A stretch of 64,000 bases of DNA from Pseudomonas simiae (GCF_900111895.1 NZ_FOKB01000003.1:248001-312000), one strand, 5' to 3'; numbered from the stretch's first letter, positions 27,116-37,408 are shown. Notes: generated by a model not told the origin, from the sequence alone. A program made the numbers and translations.

Positions 27116-28543
27116 ATGTCTGCCAACGTTGCCTATCTGCAAGATACCCAGGTGCTGGACCAGCTCCAGGCGCTGTTCGACACCCAACGCCGTGCCTACG
27201 CCGCCAACCCGATGCCGCCAGCCGCACAGCGCCAGCAATGGCTCAAGGCCCTGCGTGACCTGCTCAGCGACGAGCGCCAGGCGCTGATCAATGCGATCAG
27301 CCAGGATTTCAGCCACCGCAGCGCTGACGAAACCCTGTTCGCCGAACTGATGCCCAGCCTGCATGGCATTCACTATGCCAGCAAACACCTCAAGGGCTGG
27401 ATGAAACCTTCCCGCCGCGCCGTAGGCATTGCCTTCCAGCCCGCGTCAGCCAAAGTCATCTATCAACCCTTGGGCGTGGTCGGTGTGATCGTGCCCTGGA
27501 ACTACCCGCTGTACCTGGCCATCGGTCCGTTGGTCGGCGCATTGGCGGCGGGTAACCGGGTGATGCTCAAGCTGAGCGAATCCACGCCTGCCACCGGCGA
27601 GCTGCTCAAGGCGCTGCTGGCGAAGATCTTCCCCGAGGACCTGGTGTGCGTGGTGCTGGGTGAGGCCGAAGTCGGCATGGCGTTCTCCAAGTTGCCCTTC
27701 GATCACTTGTTGTTTACCGGGGCCACCAGCATTGGCAAGCATGTGATGCGTGCGGCGGCCGAACACCTTACGCCGGTCACGCTGGAACTGGGCGGGAAGT
27801 CGCCCGCCATTGTGTCCGCCGATGTACCGCTCAAGGACGCCGCCGAGCGCATCGCCTTCGGTAAAGCGCTGAACGCCGGCCAAACTTGCGTAGCACCGGA
27901 CTACGTGCTGGTGCCGGAAGATCGCGTCGAGGGATTTGTCGAGGCCTACACCCAGGCCGTTCGCGGGTTTTATCCGACCCTGGCCGACAACCCGGACTAC
28001 ACCGCCATCATTAACGAGCGACAGCTCGCGCGACTCAATGCCTACGTCAAGGACGCCACCGACAAAGGCGCCACCTTGATTCCACTGTACGACCAAGGCC
28101 AGGCGCGGCGCATGGCCCACAGCCTATTGTTGAACGTCAGCGATGACATGACCGTGATGCAGGACGAAATCTTTGGCCCGGTGCTGCCGATCGTGCCGTA
28201 TCGCGGCATCGACCAGGCCTTTGCCTACATCAACCAGCGCCCTCGCCCGCTGGCCCTGTATTACTTCGGCTACAACAAGGGCGAGCAAAACCGCGTGCTT
28301 CACGAAACCCATTCCGGCGGTGTGTGCCTGAACGACACCCTGCTGCACGTGGCCCAGGATGACATGCCGTTTGGCGGTATCGGCCCGTCGGGCATGGGCC
28401 ACTACCACGGCCATGAAGGCTTCCTCACGTTCAGCAAAGCCAAGGGTGTGCTGGTGAAACAGCGCCTGAACGCAGCGAAGTTGATCTACCCGCCCTACGG
28501 AAAATCGATCCAGACGTTGATCCAAAAGCTGTTCATCCGCTGA
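27116..28543 (+). CDS. calB: Coniferyl aldehyde dehydrogenase-like NAD(P)+ aldehyde dehydrogenase
   Basis: A 475-residue aldehyde dehydrogenase that oxidises aldehydes to acids. The catalytic cysteine is in NAGQTCVAPDYVL (about residue 261) and the general-base glutamate in VTLELGGKSPAIV. The NAD-binding glycine motif is FTGATSIGKHV. The C-terminus IGPSGMGHYHGHEGFLTFS matches the fatty aldehyde/coniferyl aldehyde dehydrogenase group, which has short, partly hydrophobic C-termini (IQTLIQKLFIR). Specificity cannot be read from the sequence, so the calB name is by similarity class only. It precedes a Tat subunit and a GMC dehydrogenase. Confidence 0.85.
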   Translation: MSANVAYLQDTQVLDQLQALFDTQRRAYAANPMPPAAQRQQWLKALRDLLSDERQALINAISQDFSHRSADETLFAELMPSLHGIHYASKHLKGWMKPSRRAVGIAFQPASAKVIYQPLGVVGVIVPWNYPLYLAIGPLVGALAAGNRVMLKLSESTPATGELLKALLAKIFPEDLVCVVLGEAEVGMAFSKLPFDHLLFTGATSIGKHVMRAAAEHLTPVTLELGGKSPAIVSADVPLKDAAERIAFGKALNAGQTCVAPDYVLVPEDRVEGFVEAYTQAVRGFYPTLADNPDYTAIINERQLARLNAYVKDATDKGATLIPLYDQGQARRMAHSLLLNVSDDMTVMQDEIFGPVLPIVPYRGIDQAFAYINQRPRPLALYYFGYNKGEQNRVLHETHSGGVCLNDTLLHVAQDDMPFGGIGPSGMGHYHGHEGFLTFSKAKGVLVKQRLNAAKLIYPPYGKSIQTLIQKLFIR

Positions 28544-28571
28544 AACCGCCACTCACGGGATAACAACAACA

Positions 28572-29117
28572 ATGAACCCTAGCCTGACTGATTCACCCGC
28601 GTTGACGCGGCGCGGCGTCCTGAAAATCGGCCTGTGTGCCAGCGCCTTCCTGGCTACCGCCGGGCTGGGCGCCAGTCTCACGGGTTGTTCCAGCAGCACG
28701 CCGGCCAGCGGTTTCGTGATGTTGCGTAGCAGTGATCTGCCGTTCCTGCGCGCGGTGATCCCTGTGTTGCTGGAAGGCGTGGCCAGCGCCCAGGCGGTTG
28801 CGAGCGGCATTGAGGGCACCCTCAAAAAACTCGACTTCAGCCTGCAGCATCTGTCGCCAGAGATGTTCAAGCTCACCCAGCAACTGTTCGACGTGTTGGG
28901 CATGGCCATCACCCGTGGGCCCTTGACCGGGATCTGGGGCAGTTGGGAAAACGCCAGCAGCGAGCAGATCCGCAACTTCCTGCACCGTTGGGAAAACAGC
29001 TACCTGAACCTGCTGCGCATGGGCCAGGGCTCGCTGCTCAAGCTGGTGATCATGGCCTGGTACTTCCAGCCGACGTCATGGGCGCACTGCGGTTATCCAG
29101 GCCCGCCGAAGATTTAG
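28572..29117 (+). CDS. Tat-exported lipoprotein resembling the small subunit of FAD-dependent sugar/alcohol dehydrogenases
   Basis: A 181-residue protein with a twin-arginine signal, TRRGVLK at residues 12-18, and a hydrophobic stretch. A lipobox LTGC (36-39) follows, so the mature protein should be lipid-anchored after Tat export. The mature part matches the general pattern of gluconate 2-dehydrogenase subunit 3: a DLPFLRAVIPVLLEGV helix near the start and WYFQPTSWAHCGYPGPPK at the C-terminus. In such complexes the small subunit carries the flavoprotein through Tat as a hitchhiker. The gene is 28 nt after the ALDH and 85 nt before the GMC gene, which has no signal peptide itself. This functional link is inference. 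Confidence 0.75.
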   Translation: MNPSLTDSPALTRRGVLKIGLCASAFLATAGLGASLTGCSSSTPASGFVMLRSSDLPFLRAVIPVLLEGVASAQAVASGIEGTLKKLDFSLQHLSPEMFKLTQQLFDVLGMAITRGPLTGIWGSWENASSEQIRNFLHRWENSYLNLLRMGQGSLLKLVIMAWYFQPTSWAHCGYPGPPKI

Positions 29118-29134
29118 CCTTGATAACCCAATCA

Positions 29135-29166
29135 AATGTGGGAGCTGGCTTGCCAGCTCCCACATT
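29135..29166. repeat. Collapsed REP hairpin
   Basis: AATGTGGGAGCTGG and CCAGCTCCCACATT are perfect 14-nt arms separated by only CTTG. Compared with full inverted pairs the whole interior is missing, leaving a compact stem-loop between the Tat subunit and GMC genes. Confidence 0.85.
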
Positions 29167-29202
29167 GACCGCAACTCCGTACAAAAATAAGAGTGCATTC
29201 CT

Positions 29203-30798
29203 ATGCCCGTACCTGATCTGTTCCGCGACGGCATGGCCCGTGGCTGGAAAACCCACAATGGCGCCACCCTCGACAACGACCTGACCTTGGAAGCCGACGT
29301 CGTGATCATCGGCAGCGGCGCCGGTGGCGGCACCACCGCCGAAATCCTCAGTGCCGCCGGTTACAAGGTGCTGCTGATCGAAGAAGGCCCGCTCAAGACC
29401 AGCAGCGACTTCAAGCTGCTGGAAGACGAGGCCTACACCAGCCTCTATCAGGAAGGCATCGGCCGCATGAGCAAGGATGGCGCGATCACGATCCTGCAAG
29501 GTCGCGCGGTAGGCGGCACGACGCTGATCAACTGGACGTCGAGCTTCCGTACGCCGGACGCCACCCTCAGCCACTGGGCCAGCGAATACGCGGTGAAGGG
29601 CCATAGCAGCGCCGAGATGGCGCCATGGTTTGAAAAAATGGAGCAACGCCTGGGCATCGCGCCCTGGGCTCTGCCGCCCAACCCCAACAACGACGTAATC
29701 CGCAAAGGATGCGAACAGCTCGGTTACAGCTGGCATGTCATCCCTCGTAACGTGCGCGGCTGCTTCAACCTGGGGTATTGCGGTATGGGTTGCCCGGTCA
29801 ATGCCAAGCAATCGATGCTGGTGACCACGATTCCATCCACCCTGGAAAAGGGTGGCGAACTGCTCTACCTGGCACGCGCCGAACGGCTCGTCTACAGCGG
29901 TGACACGATTAGCAGCCTGGAATGTGTGGCCATGGATAGCCTGTGCGTGGCGCCGACTGGCCGCAAGATCACCGTGAAGGCCAAGCACTACGTGCTCTCC
30001 GGCGGCGGCATCAACAGCCCGGCGCTGCTGATGCGCTCGGACGCGCCTGACCCGCATACGCGGCTGGGCAAACGCACCTTCCTGCACCTGGTGAATTTCT
30101 CCGCCGGGTTGTTCGACGAGGTGATCAATCCGTTCTACGGCGCGCCGCAATCGATCTATTCCGATCACTTCCAGTGGCAGGACGGCACCACTGGCAAAAT
30201 GTCATACAAGCTGGAGGCACCGCCCTTGCACCCGGCGTTGGCCAGCACCCTGCTCGGCGGCTATGGCGCCCAGAACGCCCTGGACATGAGCCAGTTGCCC
30301 AACACCCACGCGATGCTGGCGCTCCTGCGCGACGGCTTCCACCCCGACAGCCCGGGCGGCAGTGTGGAGTTGCGCGGCGATGGCACGCCGGTGCTCGACT
30401 ACCAGGTGTCGGCCTACGCCTGGGATGGCTTGCGCCGTGCGTTCCACAGCATGGCCGAGATCCAGTTCGCGGCCGGCGCCAAGTCGGTCAAGCCGCTGCA
30501 TCACGATGCGCGCTACGTCAAAACCCTCGGCGAAGCTCGCACGATGATTGACGACCTGAACCTGGAGTTGCACCGCACCTGCCTGGGCAGCGCTCATGTG
30601 ATGGGCGGTTGCGCCATGGGTGAAGACCCGAAAAACGCAGTGGCCGACAGCCTCGGGCGCCATCACCAACTGCGCAACCTGTCGATCCATGACGGCTCTT
30701 TATTCCCCACCAGTATTGGGGCCAACCCACAATTATCGGTGTACGGTTTGACCGCCCAACTGGCGACAGCATTGGCCGAACGTCTGAAAACAGCGTGA
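29203..30798 (+). CDS. GMC family FAD-dependent alcohol dehydrogenase
   Basis: A 531-residue flavoprotein. The FAD dinucleotide motif VVIIGSGAGGGTTAEILSAA starts at about residue 30, GRAVGGTTLINWT follows, and the C-terminal GMC motif is SIHDGSLFPTSIGANPQLSV. The segment RGCFNLGYCGMGCPVNAKQS has C-x5-C-x3-C spacing like the [3Fe-4S] site described in FAD glucose dehydrogenase catalytic subunits. It has no signal peptide, so export probably depends on the preceding Tat subunit. It would oxidise an alcohol or sugar and pass electrons to a membrane acceptor; no cytochrome subunit gene is adjacent. Substrate unknown. Confidence 0.87.
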   Translation: MPVPDLFRDGMARGWKTHNGATLDNDLTLEADVVIIGSGAGGGTTAEILSAAGYKVLLIEEGPLKTSSDFKLLEDEAYTSLYQEGIGRMSKDGAITILQGRAVGGTTLINWTSSFRTPDATLSHWASEYAVKGHSSAEMAPWFEKMEQRLGIAPWALPPNPNNDVIRKGCEQLGYSWHVIPRNVRGCFNLGYCGMGCPVNAKQSMLVTTIPSTLEKGGELLYLARAERLVYSGDTISSLECVAMDSLCVAPTGRKITVKAKHYVLSGGGINSPALLMRSDAPDPHTRLGKRTFLHLVNFSAGLFDEVINPFYGAPQSIYSDHFQWQDGTTGKMSYKLEAPPLHPALASTLLGGYGAQNALDMSQLPNTHAMLALLRDGFHPDSPGGSVELRGDGTPVLDYQVSAYAWDGLRRAFHSMAEIQFAAGAKSVKPLHHDARYVKTLGEARTMIDDLNLELHRTCLGSAHVMGGCAMGEDPKNAVADSLGRHHQLRNLSIHDGSLFPTSIGANPQLSVYGLTAQLATALAERLKTA

Positions 30799-30843
30799 AA
30801 AAACACGGTATTCGTCATGTCTATAGTGCTTTCTTCTGCATAA

Positions 30844-31747
<904 letters not shown>

Positions 31748-31773
31748 GCTTTTTCAGTGCCTGTTGGTGCCTC

Positions 31774-31857
31774 ATCGCAGGCAAGCCAGCTCCCACACTT
31801 GACCGCATTCAACCTGAAGAAACTCGGTCAATGTGGGAGCGGGCTTGCTCGCGAAGG
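31774..31857. repeat. Outward-facing mixed REP pair with conserved linker
   Basis: ATCGCAGGCAAGCCAGCTCC then CACAC (GCCTGCGAT subtype, inverted) is joined through a 33-nt linker, starting TTGACCGCATTC and ending ACTCGGTCAA, to ATGTGGGAGCGGGCTTGCTC then GCGAAGG (GCTCGCGAA subtype). The two halves belong to different subtypes. It lies between yfhL and mutM, which converge here. Confidence 0.85.
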
Positions 31858-31880
31858 CTGCATCAGCCATCACTCATCAA

Positions 31881-32693
31881 TCAGCGCTGGCACTTAGGGC
31901 AAAACACACTCGCCCGCTGCCCCAGCACCACATTGCGCAATTCGCTCCCGCAGACCTTGCACGCCTCACCGCCCCGGCCATAGACGAACAGTTCCTGCTG
32001 GAAATACCCCGGCTGTCCGTCGCCGCCGATAAAGTCACGCAACGTGGTACCGCCGCGTTCGATGGCAGCAGCCAGCACACGTTTGATCTCTATGGCCAGC
32101 TTCAAGTAACGCCCGCGCGAAATGCCGCCAGCGGCCCGACGCGGATCAATCCCTGCCGCAAACAGCGCTTCCGTCGCATAGATATTGCCCACGCCCACCA
32201 CCACCGCGTTATCCATGATGAAGGGCTTCACCGCCATCGACTTGCCACGGGACAGTTGGAACAGGCGCTCGCCGTCAAACAGGTCAGTCAGCGGCTCGGG
32301 CCCCAGGCGGATCAGCAGTTCGTGGTTGTGCGGGTCCTGGCTCCAGAGCATCGCGCCGAAACGCCGAGGGTCGGTGTAGCGCAGGGCCAGGCCCGACTCC
32401 AATTCGATATCCACATGCTCATGCTTGGCCGCCGGCATGCCGACCTCCACCAGGCGCAAGTTGCCGGACATGCCCAAGTGGCTGATCAAGGTGCCCACTT
32501 CGGCATTGATCAGCAGGTACTTGGCCCGCCGTTCCACCAGCACGATGCGCTGCCCGGACAGGCGCACATCGAGGTCTTCCGGGATCGGCCAGCGCAAGCG
32601 TCGTTCACGCACCACCACGCGGCTGACCCGCTGGCCTTCCAGGTGCGGCGCGATTCCACGCCGGGTGGTTTCGACTTCGGGTAACTCGGGCAT
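31881..32693 (-). CDS. mutM: Formamidopyrimidine-DNA glycosylase
   Basis: A 270-residue bifunctional glycosylase/AP lyase removing 8-oxoguanine and formamidopyrimidines. The catalytic N-terminal proline and glutamate are in [13 protein letters not shown]. The helix-two-turn-helix holds [19 protein letters not shown]. The C-terminal zinc finger is [20 protein letters not shown] followed by CPKCQ. All catalytic residues are present. It is 21 nt downstream of the HDOD gene on the reverse strand. Confidence 0.98.
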   Translation of the reverse strand: MPELPEVETTRRGIAPHLEGQRVSRVVVRERRLRWPIPEDLDVRLSGQRIVLVERRAKYLLINAEVGTLISHLGMSGNLRLVEVGMPAAKHEHVDIELESGLALRYTDPRRFGAMLWSQDPHNHELLIRLGPEPLTDLFDGERLFQLSRGKSMAVKPFIMDNAVVVGVGNIYATEALFAAGIDPRRAAGGISRGRYLKLAIEIKRVLAAAIERGGTTLRDFIGGDGQPGYFQQELFVYGRGGEACKVCGSELRNVVLGQRASVFCPKCQR

Positions 32694-32714
32694 GTGTACC
32701 TCGTGAAGAAAGGG

Positions 32715-33581
32715 TCAGTGGGCACCCAGTTCGCGGATCGACAACTTCATGCTTTCGAAGTCGTAGTCCGACAGGCCCACGTAGTCCAGCACCAAATGGC
32801 CGATGGCATTCCACTCATGGTCCACCGCCTGGTTGCCCAGCACCCGATAGGACGAGCAGATGTGCTCGGCCATCTTCAGGATCGCCAGCAGGTTTTTCAG
32901 TTGCGAATTGCGCGATGACTCATCGCTGAACACCGCCAAGGCGTTGTGGTGATTGGCGATGGCGTCGGTCACATGCTCCGGCAGACGCCAGGACTTGGCG
33001 GTGTAGTAGCCGACCACGGCATGGTTGGTGTTGAACGCGTTGTTTTCGGTGTCGACCACGCGGCTGTCGGGGCCGGCATTGGCATAAGCCTGCTCCAGTA
33101 CCGACATGTAATTGGGGAAACGCTTAAGCATCAGCGGCACGCCGCAATCGTGGAACAGGCCCAGGGCATAGGCTTCGTCCACCGCCTGGGCGCCGGTACG
33201 CTTGGCCAGGGTGAGACAGGTCATCGCCACATCCTGAGCGGTGTCCCAGAAGCGGTTGAGGGTAACGATGGTGTCGTCGCTCATTTCGCCCTTGATCGAC
33301 AGCGCGTTGATCAGGTTGATGATCGAACGGCTGCCCAGCAGGTTCACCGCACGCTGGATCGAGGCGATCTTGTTGCTCAGGCCGAAATACGACGAGTTGA
33401 CGATCTTCAGCAGTGCACCGGACAGGCCCGGGTCTTGAGAGATCAACCGCGCGATCACTTCCAGGTCCGGGTCGGGCATGTACTGCTCCATCTGCAAATC
33501 CACCATGATTTGCGGTTGGGGCGGCACGCTGATGCCTTGCAGGGCCTGTTGGATCTGTTCGGCGGAAAGCTCTTGGGACAT
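32715..33581 (-). CDS. HDOD domain-containing signalling protein
   Basis: A 288-residue cytosolic protein. The HDOD domain covers about residues 20-215, with LISQDPGLSGALLKIVNSSYFGL and ASIQRAVNLLGSRSIINLINA. The HD-like pocket reads LGLFHDCGVPLM. HDOD domains are degenerate HD phosphohydrolases that usually act by protein binding rather than catalysis, often in motility, biofilm or stress signalling. There is no attached receiver or GGDEF domain. It lies just upstream of mutM and may be co-transcribed with it. Confidence 0.9.
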   Translation of the reverse strand: MSQELSAEQIQQALQGISVPPQPQIMVDLQMEQYMPDPDLEVIARLISQDPGLSGALLKIVNSSYFGLSNKIASIQRAVNLLGSRSIINLINALSIKGEMSDDTIVTLNRFWDTAQDVAMTCLTLAKRTGAQAVDEAYALGLFHDCGVPLMLKRFPNYMSVLEQAYANAGPDSRVVDTENNAFNTNHAVVGYYTAKSWRLPEHVTDAIANHHNALAVFSDESSRNSQLKNLLAILKMAEHICSSYRVLGNQAVDHEWNAIGHLVLDYVGLSDYDFESMKLSIRELGAH

Positions 33582-33664
33582 AAGTACACACTCTGGGCTA
33601 GGCGGGGATTCTAACCTCTATAGGAACCTGACTGACACCTCAAAAACCGATGGGAACCGGACCA

Positions 33665-33754
33665 AATGTGGGCGCTGGCTTGCCTGCGATGCAGGCGCCT
33701 CGATATAGCGGTCATACCGAGGTGATGCCATCGCAGGCAAGCCAGCTCCCACAT
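33665..33754. repeat. REP inverted pair (REPIN)
   Basis: AATGTGGGCGCTGGCTTGCC then TGCGATG faces CATCGCAGGCAAGCCAGCTC then CCACATG. The left copy carries GGGCGC instead of GGGAGC. It lies in the divergent region upstream of rlmI, not behind a gene. Confidence 0.9.
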
Positions 33755-33765
33755 GTCCGGCGGCG

Positions 33766-33794
33766 TCACAGAGTCCTATACAACAAGGTATACT
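33766..33794 (+). promoter_or_regulatory. Possible promoter for rlmI
   Basis: TATACT at 33789-33794 is a good -10 box 26 nt before the rlmI start. The -35 match (TCACAG at 33766-33771, 17-nt spacing) is poor. Confidence 0.4.
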
Positions 33795-33820
33795 CCCGCT
33801 CTTTTTTCCGGAGCGACGTC

Positions 33821-35017
33821 ATGTCCCTGCCAAGCCTGCGTCTCAAAGCCAACGCCGATCGTCGTTTGCGCAACGGCCACCTGTGGGTCTACAGCAACGA
33901 AATCGACGTGGCCGCCACCCCACTCCACGGCTTCCAGGCGGGCGACCAGGCCATCCTCGAAGCGGCCGGCGGCAAGACCCTGGGCATCGTGGCCATGAGC
34001 CCGAACAACCTGATCTGCGCCCGCCTGCTGTCGCGCGACATCAAGTTGCCGCTGGACAAGTCGCTGCTGGTGCACCGCCTGAACGTCGCCCTGTCCCTGC
34101 GTGACCGCCTGTTCGACAAGCCGTTCTACCGCCTGGTCTACGGCGACTCCGACCTGCTGCCGGGCCTGGTGGTCGACCGTTTCGGCGACATCCTGGTGGT
34201 GCAGATCGCCTCGGCGACCATGGAAGCCCATAAAGAAGACGTGATTGCTGCACTGACCCAAGTGCTCAAGCCGAGCGGCATCCTGTTCAAGAACGACTCC
34301 GCCGCGCGCGACGCCGAAGGCCTCAACCGCTACGTCGAAACCGTGTTCGGCCTGGTACCGGAGTGGGTCGCGCTGGAAGAAAACGGCGTGAAATTCGAAG
34401 CCCCGGTGATCCAGGGCCAGAAGACCGGCTGGTTCTACGACCACCGCATGAACCGCGCGCGCCTGGCCCCGTATGCCAAAGGTAAACGCGTGCTGGACCT
34501 GTACAGCTACATCGGCGGCTGGGGCGTGCAAGCCGCGGCCTTCGGCGCCAGCGAAGTGTTCTGCGTCGACGCCTCCGCCTTCGCCCTCGACGGCGTGGAG
34601 CGCAATGCCGCACTGAACGGCTTTGCCGAGAAAATGACCTGCATCGAAGGCGACGTCTTTGAAGCGTTGAAAGAACTGAAAGCCAGCGAAGAACGCTTCG
34701 ACGTGATCGTCGCTGACCCACCGGCCTTCATCAAACGCAAGAAAGACATGAAAAATGGCGAAGGCGCCTACCGCCGCCTGAACGAGCAAGCCATGCGCCT
34801 GCTCAGCAAGGACGGCATCCTGGTCAGCGCGTCGTGCTCCATGCACCTGCCGGAAGACGACCTGCAAAACATCCTGCTGACCAGCGCCCGTCACCTGGAC
34901 CGCAATATCCAGATGCTCGAACGCGGCGGTCAGGGCCCGGATCACCCGGTGCACCCGGCGATTGCAGAGACGCGTTACATCAAGAGCATTACTTGCCGGT
35001 TGTTGCCAAATAGCTAA
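33821..35017 (+). CDS. rlmI: 23S rRNA (cytosine(1962)-C5)-methyltransferase RlmI-like
   Basis: A 398-residue class I SAM methyltransferase. An N-terminal PUA domain (about residues 1-75, LRLKANADRRLRNGHLWVYS) is followed by the EEHEA-like beta-barrel and the catalytic domain. The SAM site is VLDLYSYIGGWGVQAAAFGA (about residue 226), and the catalytic region is VIVADPPAFIKRKKDMKNGE and SASCSMHL. The start at 33821 gives the PUA start; the upstream frame runs through a REP and cannot be coding. Specificity for C1962 is by family similarity. The gene is monocistronic. Confidence 0.93.
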   Translation: MSLPSLRLKANADRRLRNGHLWVYSNEIDVAATPLHGFQAGDQAILEAAGGKTLGIVAMSPNNLICARLLSRDIKLPLDKSLLVHRLNVALSLRDRLFDKPFYRLVYGDSDLLPGLVVDRFGDILVVQIASATMEAHKEDVIAALTQVLKPSGILFKNDSAARDAEGLNRYVETVFGLVPEWVALEENGVKFEAPVIQGQKTGWFYDHRMNRARLAPYAKGKRVLDLYSYIGGWGVQAAAFGASEVFCVDASAFALDGVERNAALNGFAEKMTCIEGDVFEALKELKASEERFDVIVADPPAFIKRKKDMKNGEGAYRRLNEQAMRLLSKDGILVSASCSMHLPEDDLQNILLTSARHLDRNIQMLERGGQGPDHPVHPAIAETRYIKSITCRLLPNS

Positions 35018-35030
35018 CTAACACCGCCCC

Positions 35031-35121
35031 CTGTAGGAGCCGGCTTGCCGGCGATGGCATTATGCCTGGCGCTGCATCAGCGCCTGACCCACCGCTATCG
35101 CCGGCGAGCCGGCTCCTACAG
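35031..35121. repeat. REP inverted pair (REPIN), GCCGGCTTGCCGGC subtype
   Basis: CTGTAGGAGCCGGCTTGCCG then GCGATGGC faces the inverse CGCTATCGCCGGCGAGCCGG then CTCCTACAG, across a 34-nt centre. This GC-rich subtype occurs only once in the window. It follows rlmI. Confidence 0.9.
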
Positions 35122-35389
35122 TGGGTTGTGGATCTCCCACACGTCCTGTAGCCGCTATCTTCACGGTTCCGGCCATTCCCTCCAGCCGCCAGCGGTGTAG
35201 AATCGGCCTTATTCATCGCCAGTCATCCCCCGGCGGGTTTATGAGCTCGAGGCCCAAGCACGCGGCGATCCCGCGACGCGAGTGGCAACTTCCGGACACA
35301 CGGCCATTTTTCGAGTGTTCCAGTCGTCAATTAGAAGCTCACTCCCCTTTGCACCTGATTAATAAGTGATTAGCCGCCCGGAGTGCTCC
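35122..35389. other. Long leader region upstream of ilvD
   Basis: With the REP pair this makes a 372-nt gene-free stretch. Beyond the REP it holds GC-rich segments, a 42-codon ATG frame at 35241 without a ribosome-binding site, and AT-rich ATTAATAAGTGATTAG just before ilvD. I saw no leader peptide rich in Ile, Val or Leu and no attenuator hairpin with a T run, so classical branched-chain attenuation is not supported. Confidence 0.4.
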
Positions 35390-37231
35390 ATGCCAGATTA
35401 CCGCTCGAAAACATCCACCCACGGCCGCAACATGGCCGGCGCCCGCGCACTGTGGCGTGCCACGGGGATGAAAGATGACGACTTCAAGAAGCCGATCATC
35501 GCGATTGCCAACTCGTTCACCCAGTTCGTACCGGGCCACGTCCACCTCAAGGACCTGGGCCAACTGGTCGCCCGCGAGATCGAACGCGCTGGCGGCGTAG
35601 CAAAAGAATTCAACACCATCGCCGTGGACGACGGCATCGCCATGGGCCATGACGGCATGCTGTATTCCCTGCCGAGCCGCGAGATCATCGCCGACTCCGT
35701 GGAATACATGGTCAACGCCCACTGCGCCGACGCCATCGTGTGCATCTCCAACTGCGACAAGATCACCCCTGGCATGCTGATGGCCGCCCTGCGCCTGAAC
35801 ATCCCGGTGATCTTCGTCTCCGGCGGTCCGATGGAAGCCGGCAAGACCAAGCTCGCGTCCCACGGCCTCGACCTGGTCGACGCCATGGTCATCGCCGCCG
35901 ATTCCAGCGCTTCTGACGAGAAAGTCGCGGAATACGAGCGCAGCGCTTGCCCTACCTGTGGTTCGTGCTCCGGCATGTTCACCGCCAACTCGATGAACTG
36001 TCTGGTGGAAGCCCTGGGCCTGGCCTTGCCGGGCAACGGTTCGACCCTTGCCACCCACAGCGACCGCGAGCAGCTGTTCCTGCAGGCCGGCCGTACCATC
36101 GTCGAGTTGTGCAAGCGTTACTACGGCGAGAACGACGAGTCGGTGTTGCCGCGCAACATCGCCAACTTCAAGGCGTTCGAAAACGCCATGACCCTGGACA
36201 TCGCCATGGGCGGTTCCACCAACACCATCCTGCACTTGCTGGCCGCCGCCCAGGAAGCCGAGATCGAATTCGACCTGCGCGACATCGACCGCCTGTCCCG
36301 CCACGTGCCGCAACTGTGCAAAGTCGCGCCGAACATCCAGAAGTACCACATGGAAGACGTGCATCGCGCCGGCGGGATCTTCTCGATCCTCGGCTCGCTG
36401 GCCCGCGGCGGCCTGCTGCACACCGACCTGCCGACCGTGCACAGCAAGTCCATCGCCGAAGGCATCGCCAAGTGGGACATCACCCAGACCGACGACGAAG
36501 CCGTGCACACCTTCTTCAAGGCTGGCCCAGCCGGTATCCCGACGCAAACAGCGTTCAGCCAGTCCACCCGCTGGGACACCCTGGACGACGACCGTGAAAA
36601 CGGCTGCATCCGCAGTGTCGAGCACGCCTATTCGAAAGAAGGCGGCCTGGCCGTGCTGTACGGCAACATCGCCCTCGACGGCTGCGTGGTGAAAACCGCC
36701 GGTGTGGATGAATCCATCCACGTGTTCGAAGGCAACGCGAAGATCTTCGAAAGCCAGGACAGCGCCGTACGCGGCATCCTCGCTGACGAAGTGAAGGCAG
36801 GCGACATCGTGATCATCCGCTACGAAGGCCCGAAAGGCGGCCCGGGTATGCAGGAGATGCTGTACCCGACCTCCTACCTGAAATCCAAGGGCCTGGGCAA
36901 AGCCTGCGCCTTGCTGACCGACGGTCGTTTCTCCGGCGGCACCTCGGGCCTGTCCATCGGCCACGCTTCGCCGGAAGCCGCTGCGGGTGGCGCCATTGGC
37001 CTGGTGCAGGATGGCGACAAGGTACTGATCGACATTCAAAACCGTTCGATCAACCTGTTGATCAGCGATGAAGAACTGGCCGCACGCCGGGTCGAGCAGG
37101 ACAAGAAAGGCTGGAAACCGGTGGAGAAGCGTCCGCGCAAAGTCACCACGGCGTTGAAGGCTTACGCCCTGCTGGCCACCAGTGCCGACAAAGGCGCAGT
37201 GCGTAACAAAGCGATGCTCGACGGTCTGTAA
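35390..37231 (+). CDS. ilvD: Dihydroxy-acid dehydratase
   Basis: A 613-residue Fe-S enzyme converting dihydroxy-acids to 2-keto acids in isoleucine and valine synthesis. The cluster and active-site cysteines are within [14 protein letters not shown] and [40 protein letters not shown] near residue 510 completes the C-terminal signature. The length matches the E. coli-type long form. The start is [17 protein letters not shown] at 35390. It is encoded alone, with a strong terminator behind it. Confidence 0.97.
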   Translation: MPDYRSKTSTHGRNMAGARALWRATGMKDDDFKKPIIAIANSFTQFVPGHVHLKDLGQLVAREIERAGGVAKEFNTIAVDDGIAMGHDGMLYSLPSREIIADSVEYMVNAHCADAIVCISNCDKITPGMLMAALRLNIPVIFVSGGPMEAGKTKLASHGLDLVDAMVIAADSSASDEKVAEYERSACPTCGSCSGMFTANSMNCLVEALGLALPGNGSTLATHSDREQLFLQAGRTIVELCKRYYGENDESVLPRNIANFKAFENAMTLDIAMGGSTNTILHLLAAAQEAEIEFDLRDIDRLSRHVPQLCKVAPNIQKYHMEDVHRAGGIFSILGSLARGGLLHTDLPTVHSKSIAEGIAKWDITQTDDEAVHTFFKAGPAGIPTQTAFSQSTRWDTLDDDRENGCIRSVEHAYSKEGGLAVLYGNIALDGCVVKTAGVDESIHVFEGNAKIFESQDSAVRGILADEVKAGDIVIIRYEGPKGGPGMQEMLYPTSYLKSKGLGKACALLTDGRFSGGTSGLSIGHASPEAAAGGAIGLVQDGDKVLIDIQNRSINLLISDEELAARRVEQDKKGWKPVEKRPRKVTTALKAYALLATSADKGAVRNKAMLDGL

Positions 37232-37240
37232 GCTTCGCCC

Positions 37241-37276
37241 AAAAAAAATGCCCCGCCATGTGCGGGGCATTTTTTT
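37241..37276 (+). terminator. Rho-independent terminator after ilvD
   Basis: ATGCCCCGC and GCGGGGCAT pair as a 9-bp stem around CATGT, followed by seven T. Eight A residues upstream make it potentially bidirectional. Confidence 0.92.
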
Positions 37277-37311
37277 GCCTGGAGATAATCTTCCCAAACA
37301 AAGGAGATCAA

Positions 37312-37402
37312 CAGTGGGAGCTGGCTTGCCTGCGATGCTGACACCTCGCTATGCCTGATACACCGCGTCGATGCAATCTCAGGCAAGCCAGCTCCCACAC
37401 TG
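37312..37402. repeat. REP inverted pair (REPIN)
   Basis: CAGTGGGAGCTGGCTTGCCT then GCGATG and the inverse ATCTCAGGCAAGCCAGCTCC then CACACTG, with a C-to-T change in the right copy (ATCTCAGG). It lies between ilvD and the convergent phosphatase gene. Confidence 0.9.
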
Positions 37403-37408
37403 ATTGTG

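Noticed and set aside
33650..33820. An N-terminal extension of RlmI
   Set aside because: The upstream frame runs through a REP pair; the PUA domain begins at 33821.
35241..35369. A 42-codon ATG frame in the ilvD leader as a leader peptide
   Set aside because: No ribosome-binding site, no run of Ile, Val or Leu codons and no attenuator hairpin with a T run downstream.
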